NCBI GenBank assembly: GCA_900542495.1
Contig: UQNW01000005.1
Location: 62,001-126,000 of the forward strand
Length of the DNA: 64,000 nucleotides
Source: an uncultured Roseburia sp.
GTDB lineage: Bacteria > Bacillota > Clostridia > Lachnospirales > Lachnospiraceae
Direction: 5' to 3'
The notes beneath the pieces were generated by a model. It saw nothing but the letters and a program-made list of their open reading frames with translations, was not told where the DNA came from and made no database searches. How positions within the stretch are numbered: the first letter of the stretch is position 1; the number at the start of each line of letters is the position of its first letter. This document shows, in pieces, positions 1 through 8,368 of this stretch. Both the position numbers and the translations under genes were made by a program.

Positions 1-78
1 TGTCTTGCTGCCGCATCCTGCAAGCATTCCTGCTGTCATAGCACCTACCATTAATAAGCTCAATATTCTCTTTTTCAT
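1..78 (-). CDS. ABC transporter substrate-binding lipoprotein, N-terminal fragment
   Basis: Only the first 26 codons lie in the window. They encode a lysine-rich start, a hydrophobic stretch and a lipobox, LAGC at residues 19-22 followed by GSKT, so the mature protein would be a membrane-anchored lipoprotein. A strong AGGAGG site lies about 8 bases before the ATG. It follows the ABC ATPase gene on the same strand after about 90 bases. By position it is probably the substrate-binding subunit of the SsuABC/TauABC-type importer; the fragment itself proves only a lipoprotein. Confidence 0.75.
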   Translation of the reverse strand, partial: MKKRILSLLMVGAMTAGMLAGCGSKT

Positions 79-169
79 GTTGTTTTTCCTCCTTAAATTG
101 GATATTTGGAATTTCCCCCAATTCCCTTAGTTATCATTATAATCCGGTTTCCCGGTTACAACCTTTTTA

Positions 170-988
170 TTATTTTCTTACTTCCAGATATTCCTGATAT
201 ACCTGACTCCAGATTTCATTTTTAAGTTCCATGAATTCCTTTGTCATCTTTGTCTCCTGAGTACGTGGATATGGAATATCAATCTTTACAATATCTCTGA
301 TACGTCCCGGGCGGGCGCTCATGATAATAACTGTCTGTGCAAGAATGATTGCTTCCTCAACATCATGTGTAATAAAGAAGCACGTCTTCTTCTCTCTCTG
401 CCAGGTCTCTAACAGCTCTGTCTGTAACTGGGTACGTGTCTGTGCATCAAGAGCTCCGAATGGCTCATCCATAAGTAATACTTCAGGCTCTGCTGCATAT
501 GCTCTTGCGATAGCAACACGCTGTTTCATACCACCGGATAATTCTTTTGGATAATGTTCTGCGAACTTCTCCAACTGAACCATCTCCAAATATTTCATTG
601 CCTCTTCTTCTGCCTGTTTTCCTTTGATGCCACGCATCTCTAATGCAAACATAACATTTTTCTTAACAGTAAGCCATGGGAATAATGCATACTGCTGGAA
701 TACAACGCCACGGTCTGTACCGGTTCCTTTTACTTCTTTTCCATCGCAGTATACTGCTCCGCTTGTCGGCTCTAATAATCCTGCGATAATATTCAATAAA
801 GTGGATTTTCCACATCCGGATGGTCCTACGACACAGATGAACTCATTATCATGAATATCAAGTGTCACTCCGTTTAATGCAACCATCTCACCATTTCTTG
901 TATTATATATCTTCTTTACGTTATCAACTTTTACACGAACCGGTCTGCTGTCATCGCGATTTGTTAAATCTCTCTCTTCTCCTGCCAT
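170..988 (-). CDS. ABC transporter ATP-binding protein, nitrate/sulfonate/taurine (SsuB/TauB) family
   Basis: This 272-residue cytoplasmic ATPase should power import by the adjacent permease. It has Walker A (GPSGCGKST), a Q-loop region (VFQQYALFPW), the signature LSGGMKQRVAIARA, Walker B (VLLMDEPFGALD) and the switch histidine in FFITHDVEEA. The HDVEEA segment and the YALFPWLTV run are typical of the SsuB/TauB/NrtD group. The ATG is preceded by GGAGA and lies inside the 3' end of the permease gene (25-base overlap), so the two are translationally coupled. The substrate cannot be read from the ATPase; the nearby sulfatase suggests an organosulfur compound, which is inference. Confidence 0.9.
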   Translation of the reverse strand: MAGEERDLTNRDDSRPVRVKVDNVKKIYNTRNGEMVALNGVTLDIHDNEFICVVGPSGCGKSTLLNIIAGLLEPTSGAVYCDGKEVKGTGTDRGVVFQQYALFPWLTVKKNVMFALEMRGIKGKQAEEEAMKYLEMVQLEKFAEHYPKELSGGMKQRVAIARAYAAEPEVLLMDEPFGALDAQTRTQLQTELLETWQREKKTCFFITHDVEEAIILAQTVIIMSARPGRIRDIVKIDIPYPRTQETKMTKEFMELKNEIWSQVYQEYLEVRK

Positions 989-1749
989 GATGTCAGTCTC
1001 CTTTCAAGATATTTGATCAGTTTCTCCATTGAGATACCTAAGATACCAATGATAATAATGTATAAAAGCATTGGTGCAGATTCAAAGCTGTTGTTCAGAG
1101 ATCTGATTCTCATTCCCAAACCGGCTGTTGCTCCAGTAGATTCTGCAGCGATCAGTGTTGTAAGTGCTACAGAAGCTCCAAGTCTTACTGCTGTCAGGAT
1201 AAATGGTAATGTTGCAGGAGCAATAACTCTGATGAAGATATCTTTATCTGTTGCTCCAAGAACTCTTGCTGCTTTGATCAGTGTCTCATCTACATTGATA
1301 ACACCCTGATAGATTGTAATGCACATTGTCAAGAAACATGCAATCGTGATAACGATGATCTGTGGTTTTCTTCCAACACCTGCTGCAATTACAATAAGTG
1401 GTACATAAGCAAGTGGTGGGATGTTACGGATGAACTGGATCCATGGTTCAATAATATAACGAACCGGTTTATACCATGCCATAAGGATTGCAACCGGAAG
1501 TGCGATTACAAAACCAAGCACATAACCTGCTACAACTGAAATCAAACTGGATAAAATATCCGTACCCAGAACACCTCTGTCAATCATTGTTTTAATGCTC
1601 TGACAAACTACCACAACATTCTGGAACGCTCTGCTTGTTGATGGAATAATTGATAAGATATACCAGAACAGCATAGCCACTGCAAATGAGATCAGTAACC
1701 AGACTCTCTTTGGTATTTTATCTGCCAGAGATTTGTTTTTGTTATTCAT
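964..1749 (-). CDS. ABC transporter permease, SsuC/TauC family
   Basis: An inner-membrane permease of about 261 residues with six hydrophobic segments. The cytoplasmic EAA-type loop is visible as LIKAARVLGATDKDIFIRVIAPATLPFI, the coupling helix that docks on the ATPase. The ATG at 1749 is preferred over one 14 codons upstream because GGAAGGAGAC sits just before it. The gene overlaps the start of the ATPase gene. A hairpin at 1848-1883 separates it from the sulfatase gene, so it may be expressed by readthrough or from a local promoter. The family is clear; the transported compound is not known. Confidence 0.88.
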   Translation of the reverse strand: MNNKNKSLADKIPKRVWLLISFAVAMLFWYILSIIPSTSRAFQNVVVVCQSIKTMIDRGVLGTDILSSLISVVAGYVLGFVIALPVAILMAWYKPVRYIIEPWIQFIRNIPPLAYVPLIVIAAGVGRKPQIIVITIACFLTMCITIYQGVINVDETLIKAARVLGATDKDIFIRVIAPATLPFILTAVRLGASVALTTLIAAESTGATAGLGMRIRSLNNSFESAPMLLYIIIIGILGISMEKLIKYLERRLTSWQEKREI

Positions 1750-1847
1750 AATACCGTCTCCTTCCCTTTCGGAACTTCTTTCTTGATTCAAAGTATAGAC
1801 CTCTATTTTGTTTTTGATAAGGATGAACTTTTTTCATCCTTTTTAAG

Positions 1848-1883
1848 AAAGGCGTCTGGCAAAAAAAACTGCCAGACACCTTT
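1848..1883 (-). terminator. Hairpin between sulfatase and ABC transporter genes
   Basis: A 14-base inverted repeat (AAAGGCGTCTGGCA against TGCCAGACACCTTT) with a single mismatch sits downstream of the sulfatase stop codon. The T-run after the stem on the minus strand is weak, so it may be a leaky terminator or an mRNA-stabilising hairpin. A second small stem (GGATGAA/TTCATCC) follows at 1821-1839. Confidence 0.45.
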
Positions 1884-1986
1884 GTCTGAAATGACGGTAA
1901 CACAAATCGTCACTTTATTAATCTGGTTCTTATCTTTGTATTCTTCAAAAGCATTGATTCCATAGGGGAGCAAATATGGGTGCAGC

Positions 1987-3384
1987 TTATTTAATATTGT
2001 TCTGCAGCACTCCACGCAGCCCTTCCAGATACTTTCTGCATTCTGGAAGAATCACCTGGGTCTTTGTACTGTAAGAATCCGTTGTACAACAGATTGCGCC
2101 TTCCGGCAGACATATCTTCTGCCCTGTAAGAAGTGGATCGCCTGTCTTTTTCTGCCATGTCTCAAGAAGCTGTCGCATCTCGTCCTTCACTGACTGATAA
2201 TCTTCTTCCCCGATCAGATTATCCCGTTCCTGTGGATCAAGCATAAGATCATACAGTTCTTCTTTCACAAGTTTCTTCTCAAAATATCCGTTTTCATGGA
2301 ATACTTCTTTTGACAGACTGTCATCAATATGGGTAGGCGGAACTTTATCGTAACCATTCTCCCACCGTACAATATATTTATTTTTCTTCGTTCTGACAGA
2401 TCTGACCGGCTCGTATGCAACATGATAGTTAATCTCTGCATAAACTGCCTCACGGATTTCTTCCTCTTCACCTGTTATTACCGGTAGAAAAGAACTGCCG
2501 GAAAGCCAGTTTGGTTTTTCCATATTCAAAATATCGCACAGTGTCGGAAATACGTCTATCTGCGACAACAAAGCGTCACTGATACAATGTACCCTCGGCA
2601 TACCCGGATAACGAAGGATAAAAGATACACCTGTTCCATCATCGTACAAATTGCATTTCATCATAGGAAATGGCAATCCGTGATCTGTGGTAAAGAATAT
2701 CAATGTATTCTCATATTCCCCGGTTTCTTTTAAAGCATCCAGTATTTTTCCACACAATCTGTCCACTGTATCAACTGCGATCTGCATACCTGCCATATCT
2801 TTTCTGACATCCGGTAAATTTGGTAATGCCTTCGGCACCTGTACATAGTCCGTTTCATATTCATCCGGCACACGCGGATACTCGCGGTGGGTACATCCGA
2901 AACCAACCGCAAGGAAAAATGGTCTTTCATCCTTTCCCCTTTTTTTCAGAAAATTGACTGCGTTTTCTGCCGCCATCTCATCCTGCCATGTATACAATTC
3001 ACATTGTGGCAGGTCATTTCTGTAATATTCCATTGGATTCAGACATCTTTCATATCCAAGTGTTTCTTCTTCATGCAGCTTGATCTCATGCTGTACTCCG
3101 GATAAAACCGTCTCGTAACCATGTTGTTTCATGTAATTGGCAAGATGATGTTTCCCATTGATCCGAAAGCCCCTGTGGGACAATCCGATCAGACCATTAT
3201 TATGCGGATACTGACCGGTTAACATAGCACCTCTGCTCGGTGAACAGGTCGGGCTCGCACAGTACATCTGTGTAAATGCCATTCCCTCTCTCGATAATCT
3301 CAGAAGATTCGGTGTATGTACCGGATATCCATAGGTCTGTAAATATCTTCCGATATCATGTGTATTCAAATATAAAACGTTCAT
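1987..3384 (-). CDS. Sulfatase (Cys-type, formylglycine-dependent), probably cytoplasmic
   Basis: A type I sulfatase of 465 residues that should hydrolyse a sulfate ester. The active-site motif C-S-P-S-R followed by GAMLTGQYPHNNG is near residue 47, and its cysteine would be converted to formylglycine by an anaerobic radical-SAM maturase, which is not in this window. Metal-ligand regions include LNTHDIG at the N-terminus and FFTTDHGLPF in the middle. No signal peptide is visible, so the substrate must enter the cell first, which fits the flanking transporters. The second ATG (3384) is preferred because a GGGG site precedes it. It resembles N-sulfoglucosamine sulfohydrolase-like members, but the substrate is unassigned. 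Confidence 0.88.
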   Translation of the reverse strand: MNVLYLNTHDIGRYLQTYGYPVHTPNLLRLSREGMAFTQMYCASPTCSPSRGAMLTGQYPHNNGLIGLSHRGFRINGKHHLANYMKQHGYETVLSGVQHEIKLHEEETLGYERCLNPMEYYRNDLPQCELYTWQDEMAAENAVNFLKKRGKDERPFFLAVGFGCTHREYPRVPDEYETDYVQVPKALPNLPDVRKDMAGMQIAVDTVDRLCGKILDALKETGEYENTLIFFTTDHGLPFPMMKCNLYDDGTGVSFILRYPGMPRVHCISDALLSQIDVFPTLCDILNMEKPNWLSGSSFLPVITGEEEEIREAVYAEINYHVAYEPVRSVRTKKNKYIVRWENGYDKVPPTHIDDSLSKEVFHENGYFEKKLVKEELYDLMLDPQERDNLIGEEDYQSVKDEMRQLLETWQKKTGDPLLTGQKICLPEGAICCTTDSYSTKTQVILPECRKYLEGLRGVLQNNIK

Positions 3385-3462
3385 CTTATTCCCCATTCTT
3401 TCCGATCTAAAACAACGCTGCCTTACGGAGCAAATCCTCTTATATAAATTTATATTTACTTT

Positions 3463-4992
3463 TTATTTCTCTACAAAAATTGGTGATACCCAGGCCACAT
3501 CGCCATTTTTCAGCCATACTCTGAGTCTGTAATTCGCTCCGGCTTCCATGTCAATTTCTTTCTCATAATTCAAGACATAAGCATCCTGTGGAACAGCCTG
3601 GCGGATTCTTGTCTTATATGCATTATGCCAGTAAAAATCATCTCTGTAGTGATCGACTTTGCCATAAACTCTGTTTGCAAGATCGATGCTTTCCTGATAC
3701 TGAGCTTTGATACGTGAAGTCTTCATCAGTTCACGGATTGTGAAGTGATATTCATAATTATCCACTTTCAGGCAGACATCACTGTCTGGTGTTCCTTCTA
3801 CTTCAAAAACAAATCCTTCTTTTACTACAGTACTTGGTCCCATCCAATGTCCGGTTGTTGTTGACATGTAAGTTGTCATATGGAATTTGCAGCTGTCATC
3901 CGTCACATCGTAAAGTTTCTGTCCATAACTGTTCCATTCTTTATCAATGGATAAAAGCTTTCCTTCCACATTCAAAGAACCATCCCATTCTTTTACAAGC
4001 ATATCTTTATAAAATCTTGGGTTCGGTCCCCATCCGAACTCTACCGTAAATTTCACACGGATCACTTCATCATCTGCAATTTTTTTATTTTCCCAGCTTC
4101 CGGAATGAACGATCATTTCTTCGAGGACATTGTTCTTTAATAATTCTACCCTGTCAATCGCATCCGCTGCACAGATAGAGATCTTCATATTGTGTTTTCC
4201 GGGAGCGATCACGTCACCCATCATTTTATCATCAGCTGTAAAATCAATCTCCATTCTGCTTCTGCTCACACCATATACATGTCTTGCTTTCATGCCTGCC
4301 CAGATTGCCGCTTTGGAAGCATCCTCTGCAAGCACGCACATCGTTCCATGGTCACATGCTGCAGGAACATTATGGTTGTCACCGGATGCAATACATCCAA
4401 CATGAAGACCAGCCTCCAAACCTCTTTCATAGCAGGTTTCACCGGTTCTTGGTCCCATATGCAGATGACGTTCCATATCCATTCCGCCTGTATCGTTTTC
4501 ACTGCATCCATGACTGGAATAAATTTCCGCAAACGGGGAAAAATTTTCATCATGTGTTGCCCAGTTCTTTCCACGGCTTCCAAGCTGATATGCTACATGG
4601 TGTGGGATTCCGATCGCTTCTGTATCTTTATAATCATCTCTTAATTCCTGATAACGCATCGGATGTTTCATATCCTGTTCATTGTCGAGGAAAAATACGT
4701 TGTGATCACCATCAAAGCCACAGCCCTGCCACTCATATCCCATAAACATCGGATATCCGTTTGCATTTTCTTCTTTTACTTTTCCGCGGACAATCTCCCA
4801 GTCTTTCTTAATCTCTTCTTCCGGGCATAAATCTTCGAGCCCTGCTCCGGACTCTGTTTTGATCATCTGAAACGGATAATATGCGATCGGCCAGAAATCT
4901 AATACTTCTTTTGCATGTTCTGTCCATTTATCCAGTTCATCCATCTGATTATGATGGATATTGCTGTGTAAATCTGTCCATAATTTTTTCAT
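3463..4992 (-). CDS. DUF3604/PHP-like metal-dependent hydrolase
   Basis: A 509-residue protein starting MKKLWTDLHSNIHH, a PHP-type metal-binding motif (DLHxx). Other matches to the DUF3604 family are GYEWQG...GDHNVFF, the IPHHVAYQLG segment, SSHGCSE and SGDNHN, all carrying candidate metal-binding histidines or aspartates. The family's chemistry is not defined, but members often sit beside sulfatases. Its ATG lies one base after the tctA stop codon, with the ribosome site inside the tctA end, so translation is coupled to the transporter. No signal peptide is visible. It probably processes the imported compound before or after desulfation (inference). Confidence 0.75.
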   Translation of the reverse strand: MKKLWTDLHSNIHHNQMDELDKWTEHAKEVLDFWPIAYYPFQMIKTESGAGLEDLCPEEEIKKDWEIVRGKVKEENANGYPMFMGYEWQGCGFDGDHNVFFLDNEQDMKHPMRYQELRDDYKDTEAIGIPHHVAYQLGSRGKNWATHDENFSPFAEIYSSHGCSENDTGGMDMERHLHMGPRTGETCYERGLEAGLHVGCIASGDNHNVPAACDHGTMCVLAEDASKAAIWAGMKARHVYGVSRSRMEIDFTADDKMMGDVIAPGKHNMKISICAADAIDRVELLKNNVLEEMIVHSGSWENKKIADDEVIRVKFTVEFGWGPNPRFYKDMLVKEWDGSLNVEGKLLSIDKEWNSYGQKLYDVTDDSCKFHMTTYMSTTTGHWMGPSTVVKEGFVFEVEGTPDSDVCLKVDNYEYHFTIRELMKTSRIKAQYQESIDLANRVYGKVDHYRDDFYWHNAYKTRIRQAVPQDAYVLNYEKEIDMEAGANYRLRVWLKNGDVAWVSPIFVEK

Positions 4993-4993
4993 T

Positions 4994-6511
4994 CTATTCT
5001 TCCTGTTCGCCTTTCATATATTTGTCTGTAGCTTTTCTCTGCTTTGCATCCCCTTTTTTCAAAAGAACGATGAGCACAAATGTTAAGATAATAAATGCAA
5101 GACAGATAGGTCTTTTTACAAAAATTGTCCAGGAACCGTTTGACATTACCAGTGCATTGCGCAGATTGGACTCTGCGATCGGTCCAAGTACCATTCCAAG
5201 AACGATCGGTACGGATGGGAAGTCCAGTTTCTGCATAAAGTATGCAATAACTCCAAACAGCAGCATCACATAAACATCCATTTCAGAGCTTCCGATTGCG
5301 AATGCTCCTGCACAACAGATCACGACTAATAATGCTGTCAATAATTCCTGTGGGATATGTGTGATCTTAACAAAAAGTCCCAGTAAATATTTACCCTGGA
5401 AGAACATAATAAGCTGTGCGATCACACATCCGATCAGAACTGCATATACAATTGGTCCGGATGTTTCAAAAAGTTTTGGTCCTACAACAAGTCCATGCAT
5501 CGTAAATGCACCTAATAAGGTTGCCGCTACAACGTCTCCCGGAATACCAAGTGTAAGTAATGGAATTAAAGTTGCGGCTGTAGCACCATTATTTGCTGAT
5601 TCCGGTGCTGCAATACCTTTGATCTCACCTTCTCCAAACTTCTCTCCTGGTTTGGCTTTTCTCTTTGCTTCATTGTAGGCAATAAATGATGCGATTGCTC
5701 CGCCGGTACCAGGAATTGCTCCGATGAATGCTCCGATCAGGGAAGATTTTGCCATAATTGGCAATGTTTTTTTCACATCTTCCTTTGTAATATGGTCATT
5801 TTTATCTGCTGCTTTCAAATTTGATACAACAGCTGCTTCTGTTTTATTAATACGTCCGATCATCTGTGCGATCGCATATACTCCAAGTAAAACTGCAAGC
5901 ATCTTGATTCCGTTATACAATCTGATATTGCCAAATGTAAATCTGGTAACACCGCTGACGGAATCAATACCAACTGTTGCCAATAAAATTCCAAGTCCTC
6001 CACTGATAAGACCCTTTACAAGACTCTTTCCACTTACAGATGCAATAACAGAAAGTCCGAAAATTGCAAGTGCAAAATATTCTGGTGAGCTGAACTTCAT
6101 AGCAACTTTACTGATTTGTGGCGCAAAAAATAATAGGCAGAATGCACTGACCAGACCACCAAATGTTGATGCCACAAGTGCCATATCTAATGCTCTTCTC
6201 GGCTGTCCATTCCTGCACATCGGATAACCATCGATCAGCGTAGCTGCTGCTGCATTCGTACCAGGTGTATTGATCAGAATCGAACTGATAGAACCACCAA
6301 AGTTTGCTCCAAAGAAAATGGCTGTAAGCATCAGTAGCGCCGGCACTGTATCCATCTGGAATGTAAATGGAAGTAATACTGTGATTGCAAGATTTCCATT
6401 CATTCCCGGGATTGCACCGAAAATAATTCCTATAAAAATACCAACATTAACAAATATTAAATTCTGCACTGACAAAAGATTCATCAATGCTTCTGATATA
6501 ACCTGTCCCAT
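4994..6511 (-). CDS. tctA: Tripartite tricarboxylate transporter, large membrane subunit TctA
   Basis: A 505-residue polytopic membrane protein of the TctA family (about 12 hydrophobic segments) that forms the translocation channel of a TTT-type secondary carboxylate importer. Characteristic segments include GAIPGMNGNLAITVLLPFTF near residue 32, GGSISSILINTPGTNAAAATLIDGYP, and the repeated GAFIGAIPGTGGAIASFIAYNEAKR. Together with TctB and the TctC binding protein upstream it makes a complete transporter. An AGGAGGAG site precedes the ATG. The family carries citrate, aromatic acids and other carboxylates; specificity here is unknown. Confidence 0.93.
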   Translation of the reverse strand: MGQVISEALMNLLSVQNLIFVNVGIFIGIIFGAIPGMNGNLAITVLLPFTFQMDTVPALLMLTAIFFGANFGGSISSILINTPGTNAAAATLIDGYPMCRNGQPRRALDMALVASTFGGLVSAFCLLFFAPQISKVAMKFSSPEYFALAIFGLSVIASVSGKSLVKGLISGGLGILLATVGIDSVSGVTRFTFGNIRLYNGIKMLAVLLGVYAIAQMIGRINKTEAAVVSNLKAADKNDHITKEDVKKTLPIMAKSSLIGAFIGAIPGTGGAIASFIAYNEAKRKAKPGEKFGEGEIKGIAAPESANNGATAATLIPLLTLGIPGDVVAATLLGAFTMHGLVVGPKLFETSGPIVYAVLIGCVIAQLIMFFQGKYLLGLFVKITHIPQELLTALLVVICCAGAFAIGSSEMDVYVMLLFGVIAYFMQKLDFPSVPIVLGMVLGPIAESNLRNALVMSNGSWTIFVKRPICLAFIILTFVLIVLLKKGDAKQRKATDKYMKGEQEE

Positions 6512-6526
6512 AAACTCCTCCTGTCA

Positions 6527-6970
6527 CTATGGCAATTGAATATGCAATACTTTTGCAAAAAGAAGGTATAACACTACAACCATTGCAATTACGATCACAT
6601 AATACAGTTTTTTCTTAGTTCCTGTCATTGCCAGTGTTGCCACACCAAGTAAAATCGTAGAAATCAGGAAACTTCTTTTGAACAGAATGGAATAAATAAG
6701 CAGCATACCCATATATGCCAATGCTTTTAATTCTTTTTCTACGATCAGTGTTTTCACTGTGTCTTTTTTTAATATCAAGCTCTGGATCAATAAAACCACA
6801 CCACATACAATCCATAAAACGCCGATTGCACAAGGAATCGTTCTTGATGTGATACCATAAGTTGCTGAATAATCTTCTGCGATCTGAAGCGGCACAAGAA
6901 TTATGCATATAACTCCGAGAATAATACTAACAATTCCTGCCGCCAAATTAGATTTATACTTTATCTCCAT
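6527..6970 (-). CDS. tctB: Tripartite tricarboxylate transporter, small membrane subunit TctB
   Basis: A 147-residue protein with four hydrophobic helices (about 10-28, 42-64, 84-118 and 123-143), the size and topology of TctB. It is the accessory membrane subunit of the TTT transporter. It lies between tctC and tctA with short gaps, the standard order. Sequence conservation in this family is low, so the call relies on topology and gene order. Confidence 0.85.
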   Translation of the reverse strand: MEIKYKSNLAAGIVSIILGVICIILVPLQIAEDYSATYGITSRTIPCAIGVLWIVCGVVLLIQSLILKKDTVKTLIVEKELKALAYMGMLLIYSILFKRSFLISTILLGVATLAMTGTKKKLYYVIVIAMVVVLYLLFAKVLHIQLP

Positions 6971-7030
6971 ATTTCATTCCTTCTTTCAAAAAATAATCCG
7001 TGCTGTCAAAAGGCAGCACGGATCGTCTTT

Positions 7031-8101
7031 TTACTGTGCGTAATATTTATCGTAAGCTTCCTTACATAAATCAGCTGTATCCAGAATAATCTGTTTTACT
7101 GTCTCTCCATCTTCAAGATATGGTGTATAATTTGCATTTTTAGCAAGATCCTTAAATTCTTCTGTCTCGCTGTAATCTAAGATTGCCTGATGGATTGCTG
7201 CAACATCTTCCGGAGCAACATCTGCTTTTGTCATAATGAAGTTGCATGTACGGAATACAATATCATATCCCAAAGACTGAACTGTAGGAACATCATATCC
7301 TTCATATCCTGTATAATTTTCTTCTGAGAATACTGCGATCGGAACAAGGCTTCCATCTTCAACATACTGTGCACCTACTGATGCCGGTGCGATTGCACAT
7401 ACAACGTTACCACTTGCTACTGCAAGTAAGTCTTTTCCACTTCCATCAGAAGTAACTGCTTCTGCATCTAAACCTGCTTCACCAAATAACATAGTTGCAA
7501 GAAGATGAGTTGCTCCGCCAGGTGCGTTACTTCCATAAACGATACGGTTATCAGCTGCATATTTCACAAGACCATCCCAGTCTTCAATTCCGCTGTTAGA
7601 AGGGCTTACATATAAAAGCTGGTCTTCTAATACAAGTCCGCTGACAAACTGATAATCATCAATGCTAAGATTAATATCTTTGTTGAATAATGGTGCAAGT
7701 GTGAACATTGCGATACCGCCGACCATTAATTCTGTCGCATCGGATTTTGCACTGTCAAGATCTGCTGCTGCGATTGCTCCGTTCGCTCCTGTCAGGTTGT
7801 TTACAATAACTGTTTTACCATAAGTCTCCTGTAATCCCTGTCCGATAATTCTTGCGATCGTATCTGCAGAACCCCCTGCTGCAAATGGAACACGTACATT
7901 AAAGTCCTTGAAAGGTTTAAAAGAATCTGCTGTAATTCCAGATATGTCTGTTGCTCCCCCTGCTTCTGTACCTTCTGTCTGAACTGTTTCCTGCTTCTCA
8001 GGCTCCTTTGGTGTATCCTGGCTCTGTGTATTTCCACATGCTGCCATGGAAAGAACCATTGTTCCCGCCATAATAAGTGCCAATACCTTTTTCTTCATCA
8101 C
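7031..8101 (-). CDS. tctC: Tripartite tricarboxylate transporter substrate-binding lipoprotein (TctC/Bug family)
   Basis: A 356-residue extracytoplasmic binding protein. Residues 1-22 form a lipoprotein signal (MMKKKVLALIM...LSMAAC), with Cys22 the lipidation site. A linker rich in E, T and Q follows, then the Bug-fold domain with VRVPFAAGGSADTIARIIGQGL, where family members bind a ligand carboxylate, and VNNLTGANGAIAAADL. GGAGG lies 7 bases before the ATG. It is the first gene of the cluster after the LacI gene, and two matching operator-like palindromes lie upstream (8116-8129, 8272-8285). The ligand is unknown. Confidence 0.92.
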   Translation of the reverse strand: MMKKKVLALIMAGTMVLSMAACGNTQSQDTPKEPEKQETVQTEGTEAGGATDISGITADSFKPFKDFNVRVPFAAGGSADTIARIIGQGLQETYGKTVIVNNLTGANGAIAAADLDSAKSDATELMVGGIAMFTLAPLFNKDINLSIDDYQFVSGLVLEDQLLYVSPSNSGIEDWDGLVKYAADNRIVYGSNAPGGATHLLATMLFGEAGLDAEAVTSDGSGKDLLAVASGNVVCAIAPASVGAQYVEDGSLVPIAVFSEENYTGYEGYDVPTVQSLGYDIVFRTCNFIMTKADVAPEDVAAIHQAILDYSETEEFKDLAKNANYTPYLEDGETVKQIILDTADLCKEAYDKYYAQ

Positions 8102-8115
8102 TTTTCCTCCTTTAG

Positions 8116-8129
8116 TGAAAATGTTTTCA
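8116..8129. promoter_or_regulatory. LacI-type operator candidate O1 upstream of tctC
   Basis: A near-perfect palindrome, TGAAAATGTTTTCA, 15 bases upstream of the tctC start codon and downstream of a TATAAT-like -10 (minus strand, 8165-8170). Read on the minus strand it is TGAAAACATTTTCA, which differs in only two positions from the second site at 8272. It is well placed for a repressor to block the TTT/sulfatase cluster. Confidence 0.6.
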
Positions 8130-8164
8130 GTTGTCTCTGTACCTAGAAATTAACACCTCTGCAC

Positions 8165-8170
8165 ATTATA
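8165..8170 (-). promoter_or_regulatory. Possible -10 element for the tctCBA cluster
   Basis: TATAAT on the minus strand between the two operator candidates. No good -35 is seen at 17 bases; a second TATAAT lies at 8217-8222. The promoter must be in this intergenic region, but the exact element is uncertain. Confidence 0.35.
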
Positions 8171-8271
8171 GTCAATGTTTTCTTTTGTTTTTATAGTAAA
8201 ATCAGTACTTTTTCACATTATATTACAGTCGTTTTTGTATATTTTTACTATTTATTATTTTTGCATTTTGT

Positions 8272-8285
8272 TGAAATCGTTTTCA
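8272..8285. promoter_or_regulatory. LacI-type operator candidate O2
   Basis: A palindrome, TGAAATCGTTTTCA (minus strand TGAAAACGATTTCA), with the central CG usual for LacI-family operators. It lies between the LacI gene stop and the tctC promoter region, 156 bases from O1, so a dimer-of-dimers loop is possible. Confidence 0.6.
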
Positions 8286-8368
8286 CTTAATATGTAAAAT
8301 GAAAGACAGTACCAAAACATGTTCTCATTTTACTGGCACTGTCTTTTCAACCTTTTGATATCCACTCT

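Noticed and set aside
4130..4745. Several plus-strand frames up to 153 codons opposite the DUF3604 gene
   Set aside because: Antisense shadows of a well-supported gene; no start signals.
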